This document shows positions 12,400 through 24,651 of a stretch of DNA of 64,000 nucleotides, in pieces. Below the pieces are notes generated by a model. That model ran no database searches. It saw only the letters and a program-made list of their open reading frames with translations, and was not told where the DNA came from. The translations under genes and the position numbers were made by a program. This DNA is from Melieria omissa (lineage: Eukaryota > Arthropoda > Insecta > Diptera > Ulidiidae), in contig OZ020269.1 of NCBI GenBank assembly GCA_963971225.1, positions 83,180,450 through 83,244,449 on the forward strand, in the 5' to 3' direction. How positions within the stretch are numbered: the first letter of the stretch is position 1; the number at the start of each line of letters is the position of its first letter.

Positions 12400-13030
12400 A
12401 CCGTTCTACTGTCCGGGGACTTCCCCCATAGAATAAATATTTCTTCAAAGAAATGTTATGGTTTAAAAGTTCTTTGTCTTAAAAACAGTATTCCTTCAAA
12501 TTTTCATAACGAATTTTCAAACAAAGTTAAAACGACATTAAATGAAACAGATGAAGAAGATGTATAAAAATGTAACAGAATATCATGACGAAAATAGATT
12601 TTTGCTGTCCAACTGAACATTTTGTATTAAAACCATTTAACTTATACGCCAAATTTCAGTCCAGGATGCCTGCAATAGTGACTGAAAAATTTGCGTAAAC
12701 TTAAAAAGTATTTCGTAACCGCACAATTAAATTTAAAGCAAATCTACTTGTGTTGTAAACTATATTAGCAGGTTTACGGAAAATCTCTAAAAAGAATGAA
12801 GACAAATTTAAAAAAGCTTTCTCCTGTAAAATTTGCTCTTTGGCGCTTGTTGAAATCAGTGTTGTGTTAGCAACATGCAATGTTAATAATGTAAACAATT
12901 ATATATTAAAAAAACCTGTATTTTACAGAATATTAACATTTACAGAGTGTAAGCACAAAATTTTCCAAAGCATTTTTAATACTGCAAGTCGTGTAAAAAA
13001 TAACATAGAAATTCACTTTATGGGGAAATA
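12400..13030. other. AT-rich intergenic DNA
   Basis: I see no gene, repeat or regulatory pattern that I can support. Confidence 0.5.
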
Positions 13031-13032
13031 TA

Positions 13033-14694
13033 CACTAGTCAGAACAAGTTTGCGTACAAGGTGTACATAGTTTTTTCATATGAAAAATACATCTCTTTAA
13101 GTAATTTTTCAAAAACAAACGATTTTTTATTTTTTCCATAAACCTAGTTCTATTATTCTATTAAGAAGAACAAAAACATGACCAAATTGTAAAAGGAGGG
13201 CCAAAAACAAAATGTGTTATGAATTCACCTCAGAAAAAGTTTGCGTACAAGATAAGGTTATGTAGCAACAATTTAATTGAAACTAAGTTTTGTCCAAAAA
13301 TTAATAACTTTTTGGGTATGCTTCTCTTATTGGAACTCCCTGCAGAAGTTTCGGGCATACATTTTATTAAATTATGTGTTTTTCAGCGGTTCTTTTGTTA
13401 TATCCTTGAATGGTTATATTTGTTTACTATATCTTTGAAGATGGAGTATTTTTGGGCTCAGGGTTCAAGTACACCCTTATATATTTAATTAAATGCATGT
13501 TACGTGACTAGGCAGGAACTTTTTCAACTTTTTTGAGCCAGTTAATAGCAAAGATAGCTTCACATCGTATACAATGCGCCTTATGGTCATCGTAAAGTTG
13601 AAAAGAAATGTTGGAACCTGATTCAAAATTTTGAATCCTTGGCTTGCATAAGCTTTTAGAATATGTAAATAACCCCTCGGAACCATTTCTGAATAAAACA
13701 ACACAGCCTGCTCACTCCTTTTCCTGACATGCAGCCCCATACCATATCTCCACATATGCTATGCTTTACTGTTAATGTCAGATTTTTGTTATTCACTGAA
13801 TCCTCTTCAAATTAGTTGATGCCTTTTATTGCCAAATATGCCAAACCATTATCAGAGAATAATAAATCTTCCTACTCCATAGATAACAACATATAGTCCC
13901 GGAAATCCGGTTTTCTAGACTCTTTGATGGACTCTTTCACGAACGAAATTCTGTGCTACTTGTTAGGAAGCTAAATATGGGCTTCTTACATGCTGTTATG
14001 TAGGGGAAATATGTTTTTTTCAGGACTTTTCTTATAAAGTCACTGCTACTGGGTTTTATAAAATATTTCTGTACATTTCTGAAGATATTGGATGCAACTA
14101 GCCTTAGATTATGATGCACTGATCTCAAAACAATCTAATCCTATTGCTTGGGTAGCTTAAGAAAATGGCCAGATCGTAGCAAAGAAGCAAGAATTTCTGG
14201 TTTTTTCGAAATTTAAGATGGCTTTTTGAAATCACGAATGTGCTCTTCGAAAAGTTTATCTAATTTCACGAAATTGTTTGTCCATTTGGGAAAGATTTAG
14301 TAAGATTATTCTTTTATCCATTTTTATTTTTTTTCGCTTGGGTTCTATTGCTTTCTATATAATTTCAAGCACATATATAGTTAAAAAAAATTTACAAGTC
14401 CGTTTACTGCTCAATGGAATACAAATTTCCAAATAAAAATAAAAAGCATAACTGGAAAGTCCCGTTATTAGTTTTGTACGCAAACTTATTCTGCACCGTT
14501 TTGTGAGTATATTGTCAATAAATACGAATATATGGAAAATTATTATTTTAATTCATCTAAAACAGAACAATAAGTGCTAGGGTGTATATGAATAATGTAA
14601 ATAAGTTTTTATAAACAGAGAACCCATTTTTGAGGTCAAAATTGATGATAACATACTTTTGACTTGCCTGTACGCAAACTTTTTCTGACTAGTG
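13033..14694 (-). mobile_element. Degenerate Tc1-like transposon with IR/DR ends
   Basis: The outer repeats CACTAGTCAGAA...AAGTTTGCGTACA at 13033-13059 and the complement at 14670-14694 are flanked by TA. Inner copies of the same core, AAGTTTGCGTACA, lie about 200 bp inside each end (about 13238 and 14475). This gives the double inverted/direct repeat layout seen in Bari, Paris, Minos and Sleeping Beauty types. The length of 1662 bp is right for a full element. Its transposase on the minus strand is broken. Confidence 0.85.
13489..14160 (-). pseudogene. Tc1-like transposase remnant
   Basis: Inside the IR/DR element the minus strand keeps scattered transposase blocks. About 14128-13937 resembles the helix-turn-helix/linker part, with a VLKK block and a CKKP block where the family has an arginine-rich RKKP. 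About 13755-13489 resembles the catalytic core, with GYLHILK followed by a YDVKL block that normally follows the DNDPKH motif. The Asp motifs themselves are not readable in frame, and several frameshifts and stops intervene. The element cannot make its own transposase. Confidence 0.65.
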
Positions 14695-14696
14695 TA

Positions 14697-16264
14697 TAAG
14701 AATAAAATTATGAAGGCTACTTTGCAATCAACTATGAGGGAACCAATCACAACCAGATCGTTGTCTACGTATTATCAACACAGAAAACCTTAGTAACCGT
14801 TGTAGAAAACTACAACGCATTCATAACACATGAATCTATTAATTTAAAATGGAAAATTTGCATACTTAAAAAAGCAACTTGTGTTCGCACTCAATGCAAG
14901 TTTTGACCTCAACCTTAAACAAATAACATAAGCAATTTCAAACAGCCGCATTTATATCTTAAAGTTAACTAATCTACTCACTAGTATGATAACCGATTAT
15001 TACTAAGGTATAGCTTACAATAAACAGTGGCTACAAAATATTTACGTACACTTTTTCCATACTCCAAGTTTTTGCATTTCCTTTTGTCTCGGTCGTCTCA
15101 TTTGTCTTCCGTTGACTTAACTTAATGACATTCAATTCGGTGGCCAATTGTGCCAAAGTGAGCGCGAAAATTAACTTGCATTGTAAACAAAATGCATTAA
15201 ATGCTGTTGTCATACACTTTTTGATTGTTGTTGTAATTAAAATTTTTATCTGCGCCAGAGGGCAAAAGAGATCTTGCAGCGAACTAATGCAAAAAGCAGG
15301 GGTGAAAATTGCATTAAGTTGCGGCACTGGCTGAGGGTTCGACAGTGATTCGTGTTTTTTCCTTTCTCACTGAGAAAGATGCTTATAAATATTAAAGGGG
15401 TGTTAATTTGTACAGGGTGAAATTGCATTTGTGGTTGTGTCGCGGCCAAGAACGAGGAAGGGATGAGTGAAGTGGCTAAACAAGCAAGCAAATAACGGGA
15501 AAGACAAGCATGGACCAGTAGGTTGCGGTAGCGTTTAAGAGGACAGAGATGCATTTCTTGCTGATTATATTCTATTCAGTTGTGCGAATCATTCACCACC
15601 GAAATATTAAACAGCAGATTATTTTATTTGAAATTTTTTTAATTTTTGCTTTCACTACTCTCTTGCTGAATTATTATGGACCAACACTTTTTTTTATACC
15701 TTTCACAAACTATTCCCGTCAATCGTCGCTATACGCATTGGACTCAATTTTCTGAGATTGGTTTTTGAAATTTACTTGAAACTAGGTTTTGTGATTGATA
15801 GATAATGTTGTTTTTCAGAAGAACCTGTCGAACTGTGATAGGTTTGCTCCAAAACTTTGTTTTATTGAAAGATATCTTCACATTGGAAATTTTCTGGGTA
15901 GTTACTTAATCTTAGAAGTCTCTTTGAGGTTCTATTATTATTATTGAGGCTATTAGGCTCTGCGACTAGTGTAGATCTTTGGTGCAAGCCTGGTTTAACC
16001 CTCTAAGTTGAGGTTCTAGGCGACCAATAACATTTATATATTTTTATTACTCTCAACACATAGTAACTTAATTTATTAAATATTTATAGTACAACGTATA
16101 AGAAAGCACGTCTATGAAACTTGTGAAGAAATGCGAAAAATTTAAAAAATTGCTCTTCGGTTAATTGTTATAAGAGAGAAACTAGATGATCTATTTTTCA
16201 GTAACATTTGGCCATAAGTACCAATCATTTCTAACCTAAGTTAATGGCTCATTCTTCTTGTCAC
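14697..16264. other. AT-rich intergenic DNA
   Basis: Short ORFs at about 15030-15560 overlap on both strands and show no recognisable domain. No element ends were found. Confidence 0.45.
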
Positions 16265-16770
16265 TTAACCCTTTCGCCTGTTTGTTGCCATATGGCACAT
16301 TGCTACTTTGTGGACTTCTGAACCCTCTGTGGTTTCAAGAATACATTTTTTATTGGTTTGAAGTTTTAGGAAAAATATCTACGAAATTAATAAATTGAAT
16401 TTTTTAGTTTAAAAAAGAGAAGTATACACTTTTTTTAATGGTATATCTTGACATAGTAGAGAAAGAAGAAGCAGAAAATATTAGAGAACTTTTTAATTTG
16501 ACGTTTTCTTTCAATTTAGATACTTTTTTTTTTAAATTTGGCTAAAGTAAATTAATAAATATTCAAATTGTCGTTATGCGTAAAAAGTTTTATGTTTAAG
16601 TAATAATGACAGCCACAACGATGTGGTTGCTCTCATAGAAAACCCCTCTAAAATACAGGGTCCTAGTATAAAAATTAAAAAAATGTCTTATGGAATGTTG
16701 CTAATGTAATCACATAGAAGCCTAAACGCAAATTTAAAATTTTAACTTTCTCCAGTAAAAATCTGTAACG
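16265..16770 (+). mobile_element. piggyBac-like element copy B
   Basis: TTAACCCTTTCGCC at 16265-16278 forms the end, followed by the near-palindrome GTTGCCATATGGCAC. The next roughly 500 bp mirror copy A at 11.5-12.4 kb in the opposite orientation. The last clear shared block, TTTCTCCAGTAAAAAT, is at about 16749-16764. It is uninterrupted where copy A holds the 339-bp MITE. No coding frame and no second TTAA end were found. Confidence 0.55.
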
Positions 16771-19700
16771 AAGAGGTAAGCAATTCTTACCGATGCTTTA
16801 TCGGTCATGACCGGATATGTTGATATTGTTCAGTAAAAGTTGCCATACTTGTGTTATAATAGTTTAATGTTTATTGTTTAGAAAGATAAAAGCTTTGGGA
16901 CTAAAAAGTCTGACGAATTGATTTTGTTTGGAAAACACCCGCCAGATATGAAATCAAGGCAGTCATGTAATAGCCGTCTTCTCAAATTCAATTTGCTAAT
17001 TCGTTTAACACATTATGTACACAACATCTGCAAGACAGCTTCAAAGTTATATTAATTACATTTGTTTGTCGTTATTCTTAAAGAAGAAGAAGTAATTATA
17101 CATTGAACCAATGCTGCCAGCCCCATACAAACTCAACACTAAATCACGCCGATTATTTTGTCATCCGTGGGCGAATTATTTCAACATAGTAACTCAATCA
17201 ATTACTCGTAATACACCAACCAAATTAAGTAACTTTGCTCTGATATTGTAACCGCTAACAAAGAGGCATAGCGAATGGTGCAACGTCGACCAAGAAACGT
17301 TTAACGCGTTTCTCGCGGATCTCCCACCACTTTTTTTTTTAATAAAATTGAAGCAGTTATTTTTCTCTACCACACTTTGACCTGTTCTCCATACAAAGAA
17401 AATCACAACAACAATAAAAACAGTGAAAAAATGAAAAACAAAAATACGAAAAATAAAAATAAAAATGGTACAAAGCAACAACAACCGAGTACACTGTGTA
17501 GATTTGAAAAACAGCACGTAGGTCTTTTAGTTTGGTAGCAAATTGCTGCTGGCCGGGTGTGTATTTTTGGTACACAACAACGCCAGCGATTGCGATGATG
17601 CATTACTAAGCAACAACAACAGCAACAACTATAATAAAGTAAATGAAAACAACAACAAAACAAAAACGCCAACAATGCCATCTGTATGAATGATGTATGT
17701 AGTACAACAGCACACACCAAGTATCGGTTAAAGTGGTTTAGGTTTATCTGGTATTTTCGTTTTTGTGTTTTGTTTTTGTTTGCTTCTTCTTTTCATTGCT
17801 TCTTCAGTGACATGAAGAGTGCGCTCATTTATGCGATGAAATAGTGTAAAACCCGTTTCTTTTCTTGCTCACGAGCCGCTACTCCACTGTGTCCAGTTCT
17901 CTTCTTTCTCTCTCTGACGTGCACTCGTTGTGAGTACGCTTTGAAATTCATGCGCGCGTATACGATCTGGCGTTGCCAGAAAATAATCGTTTAGGAAAAT
18001 AATCGTAACTTTTAAAAGATAGTCACAAATTGTTTGTAATACATAGAAAATATATAAAATGGTTTCAATATTTTTAAATATAGTTTTATGAATGTCATAG
18101 AAAATTTTTTAAATATTTAATCCATAACCCATGTTTTTAGAAGTGAGAAAAACGTTCATATTTTTATCGTACGTAAAAAAAGGGTCGAAAACGTCCCAGA
18201 TTAAAGTCACACACACAAACTACAAAAATGCCAAAGCCAACTTAGTTTTCAAAATATAGAACGGTTTGATTTCGATAGATAATATCCAAGTAAGAAAGTT
18301 ATGTAACAGCTGAAAATAATAACAAATTAAAAAATGTTGAAGTGATTTGACTAAAAACGATTTAAAAAGTGCAGTTTTTCTCATTCATCAGCTGTTAGTG
18401 TTGCTTTCTTTTTACTTGAAAATACACAAACAAACTAAACGTACATCACCATCAGCTGATTTTTAAAGCACTTTGGAAATTGTTAACCGTTTATATCCAA
18501 TTTTCAAAGTGACTTGAAAATTTAAGAACTCATATGAAATGCACATTGCTTCGATACGCATAAAATGTTCAAGTAGGTTTGACTGTATTGAGTCGATTCC
18601 ATTGACTCACAGCCACTTGAACTGTCATATAAACGTGGTAATCGATGGGATTCACATAAAATTATTATTTGTTTCTTTCATTTATATTAATAAGGTAAGT
18701 GATTGAACTGTAAAAGTTTGAAACAACCGCAAAATCTATTCATGTATTGCATGAACATCACAACAATGAATTCGCTCAAAATCTGGCAACACTAATCCTG
18801 CCTCGACATAATCTCAACTCGATACACTGCCAACGTATTTACTTGTACCAGTTGATTGTCAACGAAAATTACTGTCTGATTGTCATGTATTTCATTGTCA
18901 GTTTGTGGTTGGCTTCCTTCTTTGTTTCTGTCACAAATTTGTCGAATTTCGATTTTCGTGTAAATGTTTCAAACTTGTTGTGTACGCACACACATACTCA
19001 ATCTTGCGCTTCTTAGCTGATTTGTTGCTATAAAATGCAACCGGAAGTCAGCCTACAACTGCAGAACGCACACGCGTAGCTGATATGATCTTCAGTGCGA
19101 TTGTTGCTCATTATCGGCGCTCATTAGTGATCGTCAGCCTCTTGAGTTGTTCTTGACTCGGAAAGCATAGCAACGGCTTTTAGAGTCCCCCAACTGTCAG
19201 TGTCTTCTCTCTGGCCACGCAACGCTTCATTCATAAATGTTTATCATATCAACGATTATAGTCAGTGAGCTTTGACTGGAGTCTTGTGAGCAAAGCTTTC
19301 GATTGCACGCACTTCCACCAGCGTCTTGCAGGAACCACCGCCTCCAAGTTGTCTATCTCATCCCGCTAGCAACAACTTACTTTCGCTCGATTTCTGGGGC
19401 ATACCGCAAGCACAGACTGTCGATCTGTCGGAAGTGGTTGGCTCTCACTCTTGCGTCGAACCCGCACGCTTCCAGTCGGCCTATCGCGCTCCCCAACCCA
19501 ATCCGATTCAATCTGGCAAACGGGTAAATGACCTAATTGCGCTCCAGCACTGCGCACACTTGGTGTCGTCTACATTAGTCTTAAGTACTAATGCTGCTTG
19601 CCGCTGCCGGTGATCGGCACCACTCGTGGCGGCGCTCTGCTCCAGCGCCGGCAGCGCACGAGTGAGTGAGTTTATGGTTTATGTGACGGCGCGCCGTCCT

Positions 19701-21284
19701 GACATTAGGGGTCTTCCAATCTTGCCAACTTGCTCGCTTGCTTTCTTTCCGACCGCTGTCTATCTTTTGGTTTCATGCGCTTCGCTTTGGCTCTCAATCT
19801 CTGTTGCCAGCGTCTCGTCAGCCTTCTGTGCTTTTTTCGTGTATATGTCGCCACTGGTCCGACTTTGGATCGTTGGATCGCTTTGGTTTCGCTTATGGTT
19901 ATTTTGTTGTTGTCTTTTTTTGGTTTGTGCAGTGCTGTAGGTGGCAGTTTATCCGTTTAGTTACTTTTCAATTTGTTTTTTCGTTCACTTCGTTTTGAAA
20001 TCATTTTCTCATTGTTGTTTTCTTGAGTTTGTACTTTTGCCATATCTGTTTGTCTCTCTGTCTGTCTGTTCGCCCATTCGGCTGTTCGCTCATGCCATGT
20101 CTTGCATGAACTTACGTTCGTATGTACGTTCAAGCGATGTCCGTCCGTTCAGCTGTCGCGGTATAATGTGCCGTAAAACAGGTTTGCCGCCGTGTTAACA
20201 CTCCAAAGTGTTGCATACAAAAGTAAATCTCAATTTTAATCATAAAAATTTTCGCACCATGTTTTGGCTTGTCTTGTTCCCAGCTCGAATTCGAGACCCA
20301 CTCTTCTCCGCACCGGTCCGAACTGCTGTAGTCGAAATACTTTGTACATATCTTTCCTTTTTTTTTAATAGTGACTTTTGTGGAATTTTCGATATCATTT
20401 TCATGGAATTTCAGATATTTGTGCAATGAGTCACTTGCGCGCTCAAACTCATGTGTGTGTGTTTGTGTTGAGTGCGGTTGATTGGCCTCCCGCCCAGGCT
20501 CGGTTCAACAGGTTCGATTGCCATCTTGCGCGTCTTTCTGCAGAGTGGCCACGAAACTCATTACCGAAATGTGTAACTGTGTGAATGAATTCTAAGACCC
20601 ACGAAGCCACGAACCGGAATTTGTAACACGCTTCTGTGTGCCATAGTACAGTGTGCGCTATGCTTTGATTAATGTTGGCCAACAATTGCGATTGGTCACG
20701 TCCGAGATGGGGTTAGACAAGCACTGGAGAAACGGTACACGTTTCGTGGGTAGCAACGCAGTAGTTGGCTCCAGTAAAAGCTGACCTTTTCCACATGTCA
20801 TGGAGTTTGATGTCAAGCTTTGAGTTGCTGGCGCAATTCTTGCATTTCAAATTGGCTTATTGTGGCTCAAACCGGGTTTCTACTTGTCTTCAATGCGGAA
20901 CGAAAGAGGAGGGCACGTACAGCTTCTCTGGTATTCGAAAAGAAGAAGAGAATTTCTTTTCAATTGGAACCATAGTATAATAATTATTATATTATGAATT
21001 AGAACAAGCAATCGATGTAGAGAACCTAAATACAAATATTTGTATAATCCTATTTATATTCATACGTCCTTCGAAGACAGTAGATCGCAGTTATGTCCTG
21101 CAATTTAGTTCTTAATTAACCAATTATTATTAGTATATTAGTTCTTAATAAACCAACCAACCAGCTTTTGGTTGCTTAGCTGTTATCGAAAATGTTATCA
21201 AATAGAGATGTTTTAGAGCTGCCAGATCGTGTCCGGGCAAAATTGCCAACAACAAATGTGCCGGGCTTCAGAAAATGTAATATT
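16771..21284. other. Intergenic DNA with CAA runs and a CT-rich island
   Basis: CAACAA-rich sequence lies at about 17400-17660. From about 19000 to 20600 the DNA is richer in C and T with many short ORFs on the plus strand, none resembling a family. A TATAAAA at 19029-19035 is followed by TCAGCC and TCAGTG words, but spacing to an initiator is not convincing. This may be the promoter and leader of an unseen gene, or simply noncoding DNA. Confidence 0.35.
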
Positions 21285-21614
21285 GTAAATATTAGTGTCC
21301 GACCAAAACCACTTTTTTGGGCTGAAACCGAATTTCAGCTTTTTTTAATATTCGGCCGGAACCGAACCCGAACCTATCTAGTTGAAATAAAAACCACCAT
21401 ATCAAAATTTTGTTTGAACAAACGAATTTTACTTTAAGTTAATAAAGAACAAACAACAAACCTAACATAAATAATTAAATACTTATTAATAAAAGCAATT
21501 TATTCATTTTTGAAAAACATAAATAAATTACGCTTTCGTACCTTATTCAAAATTAAATAATGTAACAATATATGATAAAAATACCATTTAAATTACTCCT
21601 CCTTTCACTATATA

Positions 21615-22504
21615 CGAGGGCGCGTCAATAAGTCCGTGACTTTTTGAATTTCCCGCCTCTTAATTGAAATGGCAACACTACTCCCGTCAACAGTCATCTG
21701 TCAGTTGACTCTTGTCAAAAATTGAACAAGCTGCGACATTTAGTTTGTTTTTGACAGCCGTTAATATCAGACTACCGTGTTGACTGAGAAGAAAATGGAA
21801 AGAAGTGAATTTCGTGTGTACGGGTGCACACATGTTTCCATGGCAAAAAAATCCATGAATTGGGCTACGAATTACTCCCTCATCCCGCCTATTCACCCGA
21901 TCTAGCCCCAAGTGACTATTTCTTGTTCCCAAACTTGGAGAAATTTCTCGGCGGAAAGAGATTTGCCTCCAATGACGAAGTCATCTCACAAAAAAATGCC
22001 TATTTTGAAGACCCCGACAAATCATATTTTTCGGAAGGGATAAAAAAACTCAGCCGCCGTGGCTCAGTTGGTTAGTGCGCGGTCCAGCGAGTCGCATGCA
22101 GAGCGACGCAAGATCGAATACTGCATATAGTAACACCTAAAAAAAATAACGGGAAACTCGTTTTCTCTTTCGGTGGCTGTCCTCTCAGCTGGAAATGGCA
22201 AACCTCTGAGAGTAAAAATTGCCTATGAAAAAGCTCCCAACCTGCCGTTCGGAACCGGGTCCCTTCCACCCGCATACAAAATTCACACGCACAACACGGG
22301 TGGTTGCGGGAAGCTAGGCCTTAGTCTCGCGTAAGCGGGCTGTCGTGCCAATCAATTACTAATTATTATTATTATAAAAAAACTGGAGAAACGGTGGGCT
22401 AAGTGTATAGATCTCAAAGGAGACTACGTTGAAAAATAAAATAACTTTTTATCTAAAAACCTGTGTTTCATTCAAAAAGTCACGGACTTATTGACCCGCC
22501 CTCG
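21615..22504 (+). mobile_element. Internally deleted mariner, interrupted by a SINE
   Basis: The ends start CGAGGGCGCGTCAATAAGTC at 21615, with the complement finishing at 22504, and TA lies on both sides (21613-21614 and 22505-22506). The transposase starts at 21794 (MERSEFRV). It then jumps by deletion to the third catalytic block near 21850, HELGYELLPHPAYSPDLAPSD, and stays open until a SINE splits it at 22050. The C-terminal end resumes at 22384 and stops at about 22440. The N-terminal half of the catalytic domain is missing, so this is a non-autonomous copy of a family distinct in its ends from the 4580 element. Confidence 0.85.
22051..22373 (+). mobile_element. tRNA-derived SINE inserted in mariner
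   Basis: The head carries an RNA polymerase III A box (TGGCTCAGTTGG, about 22060) and a B-box-like GATCGAATACT (about 22111). The body contains GGAAATGGCAAACCTCTGAG and AAAAAGCTCC, and the 3' end is a TTATTATTAT run. An exact 11-bp duplication, ATAAAAAAACT, flanks it at 22040-22050 and 22374-22384. Without the insertion the mariner frame would run on across this point. Related sequence lies at about 24870-25020. Confidence 0.85.
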
Positions 22505-22637
22505 TATCTGCTCGGCTGCTGCTAAAAATATTCTAGAAAGTTTCGGTTTCGGCCGTTCGGGCATTTTTTGGCCGAAACTAAAACCTAAACCACTTTTTGG
22601 GCCGAAACCGAATATTCGGTCGGACACTAATAAATAT

Positions 22638-23622
22638 TATGGTTTCTGCAGATTTTTATTAATTGCGTTTATCTTTTAAGAGATATGCGCATATAACGTG
22701 TTTCAGTATTTTTTAACAATATGCGTCTCTCTGCATTACGAGTATTAAATATTTCGTATGAAATATTTATTTATATGAAAAGACATTTTAAACAAGTTTT
22801 TTATTTTTAAAGGTGGTGAAATATGGGTACTTAAGTGACTTTGCATCGAGTTCAAAGTTCAACAACGTGCAATAAAAAAGTACAAAGTACCACAATGCTG
22901 TTCTCAGGTTGCTTGTAGAGTAGAGCTGTCATACGTTTCGGCTCTAGAAGACTTGTAAAAGTTTTGAGATGTTAATCTTGGTGTCAACTCGTAAACCGGT
23001 AAAAAGCAACTCAAATAGAATTCTTTACACTCTAATTTCGGCCAAAGAAATGTAATTTTTTCAAATTTTTTAGTAAACTAGATGGATTTTTTTAAGATCT
23101 GCTTTAGAGTTCGCAGTTACTATTACTACAACTCGTGGTTATTTTATTTTAGAGTATTTGCGCCAAATCTGCGCTACGTCTTATCACTAACTTTCTATAG
23201 TATTTTATTTTTTATCACATTTTATCACTTAATTACAACACATTCATTAAAAATTATTGGCGCTCGCCGTGATTCCCCTAGGCTGTCATAACATAGAGTT
23301 AATCCGACATTCCTTTCAATAGACGTAAACGTAACCGTTTAAACGATTACTTCGTTTAAATGAATTGCCATATCGGACGTTCTGACAGATAACGTGAAAT
23401 TGTGCGAACCAGTTTTTACCGCTTTCGAGAGTACGAACGTCAAAATTATTGCTACTTGTGATTAAATATTATTTGCGCATACACTTAGTTTATATTACTA
23501 CCTGAAGAGCGATGTTTATCCGAGAATAAAGTTGGCTTTAGATGTATGAATAGTTTGGGAATTTAAGTTTTAAATGGACGCGTTTATTGTCGCTTGTAAT
23601 TGAAAATAAACGTGAGAGTTTT
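22638..23622. other. AT-rich intergenic DNA
   Basis: I see no gene or element that I can support. Confidence 0.5.
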
Positions 23623-23630
23623 CTTATAAG

Positions 23631-24386
23631 CAAGGCTAATTCATACCAGGTGACCTCGTTGAATGAGGCGAATTGATTTTTTTTTTGTGGAAAAGGTCTA
23701 GATTGTCAAAATGCCTGTGTAAAACTGTGACGGTTTAACCCTTTCCTTCCCATGGTAGCCATATGGCTACCAAATTCAAATTTGGAATTTCGATGTATAA
23801 TTTTCGATTTTTCCCCATTCTATGAATTGTATCGCTTAAAAGAAACATTGTTCTGAGCTTTTTCAGCCAAATAAGTAGTTTTTTTTTATGGGAACATTGA
23901 AAATTGTTAACATTTGTGCAACCGTTCCCGCTCGACAGGGCAGCAGAATTAAATGGCAAAAATGTAATATTGTTCTATGTTTAACAAAGGACACAAAATA
24001 ACTCTAAAATTCTAACAAATAACTCTAAAAACTTGTAAATAAGGGACATTTTGTTTTCATATAAAATATGTTTTAATTTTGCTTCATAAAAGCCCAGTGT
24101 AGTCTAGTGTAGTATGGCTACCTCCTCCTCGCACCTCCCACTGGAAAGTCGAAACCATTTTAAATATGATGCAAAATACTTTTAAATAGTTCTCTCGTTT
24201 CAAATAACCAACTTCCAATTTGTTTCTATGGCTATTTCATAATTCGGGAAGGAAAGGGTTAAGAATGAAAAAAGCAAGCTTTGTTCTGATTAGCTGATTT
24301 TGACAATCTAAACTCAGAAAACAAAAACAAAATACATTGAAATTTTGTTGCTGTCCTAACGCTGTCACCTGTATGAATTCGCCTTG
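23631..24386. mobile_element. hAT-like MITE, host of a nested piggyBac-like MITE
   Basis: The ends read CAAGGC(T/G)AATTCATAC followed by AGGTGAC, at 23631-23654 and inverted at 24364-24386. The palindromic octamer CTTATAAG flanks both sides (23623-23630 and 24387-24394), a fitting 8-bp hAT duplication. About 232 bp belong to this element once the inner insertion is removed. It has no coding capacity. Confidence 0.75.
23739..24258. mobile_element. piggyBac-like MITE (520 bp)
   Basis: Perfect 13-bp ends, CCCTTTCCTTCCC at 23739-23751 and its complement at 24246-24258, are flanked by TTAA at 23735-23738 and 24259-24262. TTAA is the specific target of piggyBac. Just inside lies the palindrome GGTAGCCATATGGCTACC, which parallels GTTGCCATATGGCAAC in copies A and B, pointing to one related family. 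No coding frame is present. It is inserted within the hAT-like MITE. Confidence 0.85.
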
Positions 24387-24487
24387 CTTATAAGAAATTT
24401 GATCTTTAACACTTTTTCCATACCTACAAAGGCTGCATGTTATATACGCTAATATATCGGAAGGTACACATCGAATTTGGCTAATTG

Positions 24488-24651
24488 CAGGACGGATTCA
24501 GAAATATTTTGGGGAGGTTTCAAGAAGTAATTCTTTAATATTCATAAATTTCCCAAAAAAAATGCCGTTTAATTTGTATGTAGTTTTAAAGTCGACCCTA
24601 ATATTTCAGGGGGACGGTTTCAACCCCCAAACCTCCCTAAATCCGCCACTG
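24488..24651. mobile_element. Short hAT-like MITE (164 bp)
   Basis: The left end CAGGACGGATTCAG and the right end (read inverted) CAGTGGCGGATTTAG are imperfect inverted repeats, with GGGGAGGTTTC-like words following on each side. The flanks GCTAATTG (24480-24487) and GTTAATTG (24652-24659) match at 7 of 8, consistent with an 8-bp duplication. Confidence 0.6.

Larger units (their letters stand above)
21293..22629. mobile_element. hAT-like non-autonomous element, host of a nested mariner
   Basis: Both ends read TAGTGTCCGACC, at 21293-21304 and inverted at 22618-22629. Subterminal GGCCGAAACCGAA words occur on both sides. The flanks GTAAATAT (21285-21292) and ATAAATAT (22630-22637) match at 7 of 8 positions, fitting the 8-bp duplication of hAT elements. 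The element's own sequence is about 450 bp; the rest is the mariner at 21615-22504 and the SINE within it. A related end fragment occurs at 59518. Confidence 0.7.

Noticed and set aside
19029..19100. TATAAAA with TCAGTG as a core promoter
   Set aside because: The distance to the best initiator is about 65 bp, too far, and the nearer TCAGCC is too close; kept only as a remark.
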